DNA of 64,000 nucleotides from Enterococcus pingfangensis (GTDB taxonomy: Bacteria; Bacillota; Bacilli; Lactobacillales; Enterococcaceae): the NCBI RefSeq assembly GCF_005405205.1, contig NZ_BJDP01000011.1, positions 1-64,000 on the forward strand, read 5' to 3'. Positions 60,413 to 64,000 of this stretch are shown in pieces; position 1 is the first letter of the stretch; each line of letters begins with the position of its first letter. Under the pieces are notes generated by a model, which was given only the letters and a program-made list of their open reading frames with translations, searched no databases and was not told the origin of the DNA. The position numbers and the translations under genes are program-made.

Positions 60413-62026
60413 TTACTCTTCAATCAAAATCGCAGGGATACCAAAACCAGCTAAGATTCGTGCGGAAGTATACGTATTTAATCCTTTTCTAAAAGTGATA
60501 TAGACTTTGCGATCTCTAGGAATCTCATTGATCCGTTCCCGTAATTCATTCATCGGGATATTTTTGCTGGCTTCAATGCTGCCTGATTTAGCTTTATCTG
60601 CTTCGCGAATATCTAAGAAGAAGGCCGTTGCCAGATCTTCTGCCGGAATATCAGCAGCTTTGATCGTCTCCACTACATTTGTCATTTGATTGATTGCTAC
60701 ATAGCCGGCAATGTTCAATGGATCTCGTGTTGTTGAATACGGTGGGGAATAAGGCAATTCCAAATCAGGTAAATCAAATACCGTTAAATTTCCAGTGATC
60801 GCTACAGATAGTTCGCCCATCCGTTTATCAACACCTTTTTCGCCGACTGCTTGTCCGCCTAAAATTTTTCCGCTTGTTGCATCAAAAATGATTTTTAAAT
60901 TCAATCGTTTTGCTTCTGGATAGAAATAAGCATGATCAAATGGTGTCACAAAAATTGATTTGTAATTTGTGATTCCCGCGGCTTTTAGTGCATGTTCCGT
61001 CATTCCGGCATAGCTAGCAGTGTAATCAAAAATTTTTGCCACACCAGCACCAATATACCCGCGATAGCTCATCGGCGTTCCATTGACTATATCTGCAAGC
61101 ATGTGGCCTTGACGGTTTGCGGCACTAGACAACATGCTGGAGGTTGCAAGTCCTGTCACTAAGCTCGTTGTTTTGATAATATCACCAATCGCATAGATGT
61201 CTGGTACATTTGTTTCTAGTTGATCATTGACAATGATTTGTCCATCATCCGCTAAGTTGATCCCGGCATTTTTGGTCATTTCATTGTTTGGTGCCACGCC
61301 GGTCGCAAATAAAATCAAGTCAGGATTCAGGAGCGTTCCATCAGATAAGACGACTTCTTTTCCTGCATGATTGATTTTTTCTACCCGAGTATTTAGATGA
61401 ATCTGCAGTCCGTTTTCAATCAATTTATCATAAATCAGATCAGCAATTTCTTCATTATAAGGAAAAGCGACTTGCGGCAATTGATCGACTAAGGTAACGT
61501 CTAAGCCGCGATGTTTGAAGTTTTCTGCTAATTCTAACCCCATCACACCGGCACCTAAAACCAACACACTTTTTGGATCATGTTCATCGATGTATGTTTT
61601 GATCTCGGCTGCGTCTGTAACACTTCGCAAGATAAATCCGTTCGTTGCTTCAGCAGCACCTTCGATCGGCGGCAACGTTGGACGCGCACCAGAAGAGATG
61701 ACTAACTTGTCATAATTCGTCGTAAACTCTGCTCTTGTTTGCAAATTCTTAACGACTAACTGCTTTTTATCTGGATCAATTGATTGGACTTCATGTTTTG
61801 GAAACACATCGATATTATTTTTTACTTTTAATATTTCTGGTGTACGTTCAATCAGCGAATCCAAATCATCGATCACACCGCCTAAATAATACGGCAACGC
61901 ACAACTAGCATAAGAAATATCTTCTCCTCGTTCATAGATCACGATCTCGTGTTCTTCATTCAGCCGACGCAAACGCGTGGCAAATGAAGGTCCCCCCGCT
62001 ACTCCACCAATAACGACAAATTTCAT
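60413..62026 (-). CDS. CoA-disulfide reductase homologue with cysteine-less rhodanese domain, 537 aa
   Basis: Same architecture as the protein at 28849: FAD-binding GGVAGGPSFATRLRR, redox Cys42 in YASCALPYY, NAD(P)H motif GAGVMGLELAENF, YAIGD. The C-terminal rhodanese domain (residues 465-537) has TFRKGLNTYTSARIL where the other has SCHSGLRSY: its cysteine is lost and the loop is one residue shorter. So the FAD part may still reduce CoA-disulfide or act as NADH oxidase, while sulfur transfer is unlikely. ATG 62026 follows GGAGAGGG. No CstR-type operator was seen upstream. Confidence 0.87.
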   Translation of the reverse strand: MKFVVIGGVAGGPSFATRLRRLNEEHEIVIYERGEDISYASCALPYYLGGVIDDLDSLIERTPEILKVKNNIDVFPKHEVQSIDPDKKQLVVKNLQTRAEFTTNYDKLVISSGARPTLPPIEGAAEATNGFILRSVTDAAEIKTYIDEHDPKSVLVLGAGVMGLELAENFKHRGLDVTLVDQLPQVAFPYNEEIADLIYDKLIENGLQIHLNTRVEKINHAGKEVVLSDGTLLNPDLILFATGVAPNNEMTKNAGINLADDGQIIVNDQLETNVPDIYAIGDIIKTTSLVTGLATSSMLSSAANRQGHMLADIVNGTPMSYRGYIGAGVAKIFDYTASYAGMTEHALKAAGITNYKSIFVTPFDHAYFYPEAKRLNLKIIFDATSGKILGGQAVGEKGVDKRMGELSVAITGNLTVFDLPDLELPYSPPYSTTRDPLNIAGYVAINQMTNVVETIKAADIPAEDLATAFFLDIREADKAKSGSIEASKNIPMNELRERINEIPRDRKVYITFRKGLNTYTSARILAGFGIPAILIEE

Positions 62027-62357
62027 ACTACCCTCTCCTTTTTCAGTTAAAAAACTCAATTTTTAAACGCTTGATCAAATCGCTAGCTTTACAACAAAAT
62101 AAAACTTGCGACCGGTATTCTTCCTTGATAATACTATTTTTTCAAAAGCCCGGCAAAGAATCTTTCTCTAAGAACGGCTTTATTTGAAAACGTTTTTGTT
62201 TTTGGTTTTTTGAGCAGCAAAAAATCGATAACACCTGTGCTATCGATCCGTTTACCTGTCCTATTGACGATGAAATTACGCGAAACTGCAAAATGATTTT
62301 TCAAAGTTTAGCTCTTGAACTGATTCAAATGCTCACTGAATCTTTCAAGCAGTTGGT
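62027..62357. other. Intergenic region downstream of the acetyltransferase
   Basis: About 330 bases with one terminator (62217-62248). No gene or structured RNA recognised in the remainder. Confidence 0.5.
62217..62249 (-). terminator. Terminator of the acetyltransferase gene
   Basis: Minus-strand ATCGATA / TATCGAT stem, ten-base loop, then six T, 110 bases after the stop codon. Confidence 0.75.
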
Positions 62358-62783
62358 TTAGATTTTTTTACTTAAAGTAATGCAAGGGATGCCATCTTCA
62401 TCATACGGTTTGCCAACGCGATGATAACCTAATGTTTCATAAAATTCTGCCGCCGTTAATTCCGCGTGGATCAAAAGTTGTTCAAAGTGATCGGTGATTG
62501 CCAAGTCTTCCAATGCGTTTACCACTTGGCGTCCTAATTGTTTTCGCCGATATTTTTTCAATACCGCGACACGTCCGATACGGGCGATTTTATCGCTCTC
62601 TTTTAAAAATCGAGCGGTCGCAAGTGGCTGTGTTCCTTCAAACAGTACACTATAAATAGCCTCTGTATCCTTTTGATCAAATTCATCCGCCAAAGCGATG
62701 CCCTTTTCTAAAACAAATACTTCCATCCGGATATAACTGCTGGCCGCTTGCAAATAAGCTGCCGTTCCTACTTCTAGTCTCAA
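62358..62783 (-). CDS. GNAT-family N-acetyltransferase, 141 aa
   Basis: GNAT fold with the acetyl-CoA motif IGRVAVLKKYRRKQLGRQVV (the P-loop RKxQLG/A) at about residues 69-88 and HAELTAAEFYETLGYHRVG near 105-123. Start is TTG, with AAGGAG 11 bases upstream. The substrate of this enzyme is unknown. It lies 36 bases after the helicase gene and may be cotranscribed with it. Confidence 0.85.
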   Translation of the reverse strand: MRLEVGTAAYLQAASSYIRMEVFVLEKGIALADEFDQKDTEAIYSVLFEGTQPLATARFLKESDKIARIGRVAVLKKYRRKQLGRQVVNALEDLAITDHFEQLLIHAELTAAEFYETLGYHRVGKPYDEDGIPCITLSKKI

Positions 62784-62819
62784 CGCTTTATAAACTCCTT
62801 TTAGGTTCTTTTCGAAAAA

Positions 62820-64000
62820 TCAGCTGTCTGCAACACGCGCCGCTTTCGAATAATCTTTTATGGACAACCCTGCTTCTCTTAAAAAAGGAGACGGTTTGAT
62901 CGTTTTATTATTGATCATTTTAGGAAACGTAATGTATAAATTTTCTTTTGCCCGTGTGATTGCGACATACATCAGTCGGCGTTGTTCTTCGATCGTCGTA
63001 GGCGGAGCCGCTTCCTCTTTGGCCTTTTGCAGATCACAATCCGCTTTTTTGACGGCATGATGGTTCGGCAAGGCATCTTGGTAAACACCTTTGATAAAAA
63101 TATTTTTCTTGCCTAGGCCTTTACTGGCATGGATCGATAATAAATAAACTGCATTTAATTTTTCTTGATCATAGTCATTTAGCCGTTTTTTCATGCCTTT
63201 ATTTTGCTGACTCGCTTGTTGGAACGCTGTCAATAGTCCCGGCCAATCCCCCGCTGAAGATAATTCTTGGCGCAGCCAATCGACTTCTTCTTCACTCAAG
63301 TCTTTTTTGAATTTCGGAGTAGCTAACAATGCTTCTGCCAACGCTCCCAGATTCAAGTACTTGCGTTGATAAAACAAATAGATCTGCTTGAAAAATTCTT
63401 TGGCTTGATCTTGTGAGGCTTGCGAAAGTTTTCTTTCGCTAACTAAAAAAGCGACCAGATCATTGATTTTGAATTTATTTTTACGGAATAATTCTTCACT
63501 GAATTGGGCGCTTGTCCCGAATTTGATATAGTGATAAAACGCATACTGCTGAATGATCTTCTTTAGCGCTTCATTTTTTTGCTGCATAGATGTCGCTGAA
63601 TCCAATAAAGTTAATTGTTGAAATAATGTTTTGAATAACGGCAAACTAAAAATTCCTAATAAATCATCGTTCGTTGGTGTAACAAAAGGAATTTTTTGTT
63701 TTGTCAGCTGCTTTAACAAAGACCGTAATTGGATACGCGTTGGATACAATACCATCGTGTCGCGATAATCAGGACTGCCATCACTCAATGGTGTTTGCTG
63801 TGCTAATTCTTGGATCTTTTCTCCGATCCAACTCGCTTCTTGTTCATCATCAGAAAAACTCAATCCATAACAATCGTGCTGACTTGCCGATTCTTTTGCT
63901 GTCATCTTTTTAGCTAAACGGTCATGTGCATTATACTGGATAAAACGATTGCCGGCAGCTACAATCGGCTCATTTGAACGGTAATTCGTCATCAGCTGTA
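62820..64000 (-). CDS. UvrD/Rep-type DNA helicase, C-terminal part (5' end outside window)
   Basis: Open reading continues to the window edge, so the N-terminal ATPase half is not visible. The visible part begins at the QLMTNYRS motif (helicase motif IV region). Motif V is SIHASKGLGKKNIFIKG, and motif VI EEQRRLMYVAITRAKENLYIT. The accessory 2B domain lies between. SF1A 3'-5' helicase of UvrD/PcrA/Rep type, but the short C-terminal end without the PcrA tail suggests a second, PcrA-like helicase rather than PcrA itself. Confidence 0.88.
   Translation of the reverse strand, partial: QLMTNYRSNEPIVAAGNRFIQYNAHDRLAKKMTAKESASQHDCYGLSFSDDEQEASWIGEKIQELAQQTPLSDGSPDYRDTMVLYPTRIQLRSLLKQLTKQKIPFVTPTNDDLLGIFSLPLFKTLFQQLTLLDSATSMQQKNEALKKIIQQYAFYHYIKFGTSAQFSEELFRKNKFKINDLVAFLVSERKLSQASQDQAKEFFKQIYLFYQRKYLNLGALAEALLATPKFKKDLSEEEVDWLRQELSSAGDWPGLLTAFQQASQQNKGMKKRLNDYDQEKLNAVYLLSIHASKGLGKKNIFIKGVYQDALPNHHAVKKADCDLQKAKEEAAPPTTIEEQRRLMYVAITRAKENLYITFPKMINNKTIKPSPFLREAGLSIKDYSKAARVADS

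Noticed and set aside
1-64000. CRISPR arrays, tRNA genes, prophage or transposase genes
   Set aside because: No regularly spaced repeats, no cloverleaf ending in TTCGAATC-type arms, and no integrase or transposase motif found on reading either strand.
62820-64000. Frameshifted or truncated helicase
   Set aside because: The frame is open to the last base; the missing N-terminus is due to the window edge.

Overview
The window looks like a chromosomal segment of a low-to-moderate GC lactic Firmicute, most likely Enterococcus or a close relative. The grounds are genus-typical 16S rRNA leader sequence at the left edge, a small-type SRP RNA, the yutD/yutF and nrnA/ytoI gene pairs, a paired-RNase gene of the J2 type, a CstR-type persulfide sensor beside a CoA-disulfide reductase-rhodanese, and AGGAGG-type ribosome binding sites throughout. 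The assignment rests on recognition of families and gene order; no database search was possible.

Layout. 1-230: promoters and leader of an rRNA operon running leftward out of the window. 280-15660: housekeeping genes, mostly on the minus strand (S1-domain protein, MalY-type C-S lyase, cyclophilin, ferredoxin-NADP reductase, PgpA-like phosphatase, YutD/YutF, YunD nucleotidase, Ogt, TadA, SRP RNA, zinc peptidase, NrnA, YtoI/SpxR, drug exporter). 15669-27366: RNase J2, Asd, an MFS transporter, a Crp-family regulator, pyruvate formate-lyase without its activase, a winged-helix regulator and a purine permease. 27603-32246: deoC and a divergent reactive-sulfur locus (three rhodanese-type proteins and CoA-disulfide reductase on one side, CstR, DsrE-like and GyrI-like proteins on the other) with two near-identical CstR operator candidates. 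32285-49000: accessory metabolism and stress genes (MFS, VOC, rhodanese lipoprotein with an odd leader, ApbE, ornithine cyclodeaminase-like, tautomerase, LysR plus TSUP transporter, MerR, lipoprotein, MsrA, diaminopimelate dehydrogenase, oleate hydratase, methionine aminopeptidase). 49331-56157: a DeoR-controlled mannose-family PTS operon with two polyol-type dehydrogenases and a class II aldolase. 56231-64000: a Tag-like glycosylase, an ABC exporter, TruA, DinB, a second CoA-disulfide reductase homologue whose rhodanese domain lacks its cysteine, an acetyltransferase, and the C-terminal part of a UvrD-type helicase cut by the window edge.

Themes. Sulfur chemistry recurs: MalY, five rhodanese modules, two CoA-disulfide reductase homologues, CstR, a DsrE-like protein, MsrA and a TSUP transporter. 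Two non-coding features recur in the intergenic regions: a family of long imperfect palindromes built around GCTTCAAGAAATAAG, and a set of terminators sharing the stem GTGACA/TGTCAC. The most unusual local structures are the orphan promoter with two overlapping minicistrons before the rhodanese lipoprotein, and the kinase-less PTS/dehydrogenase/aldolase operon of unknown substrate.
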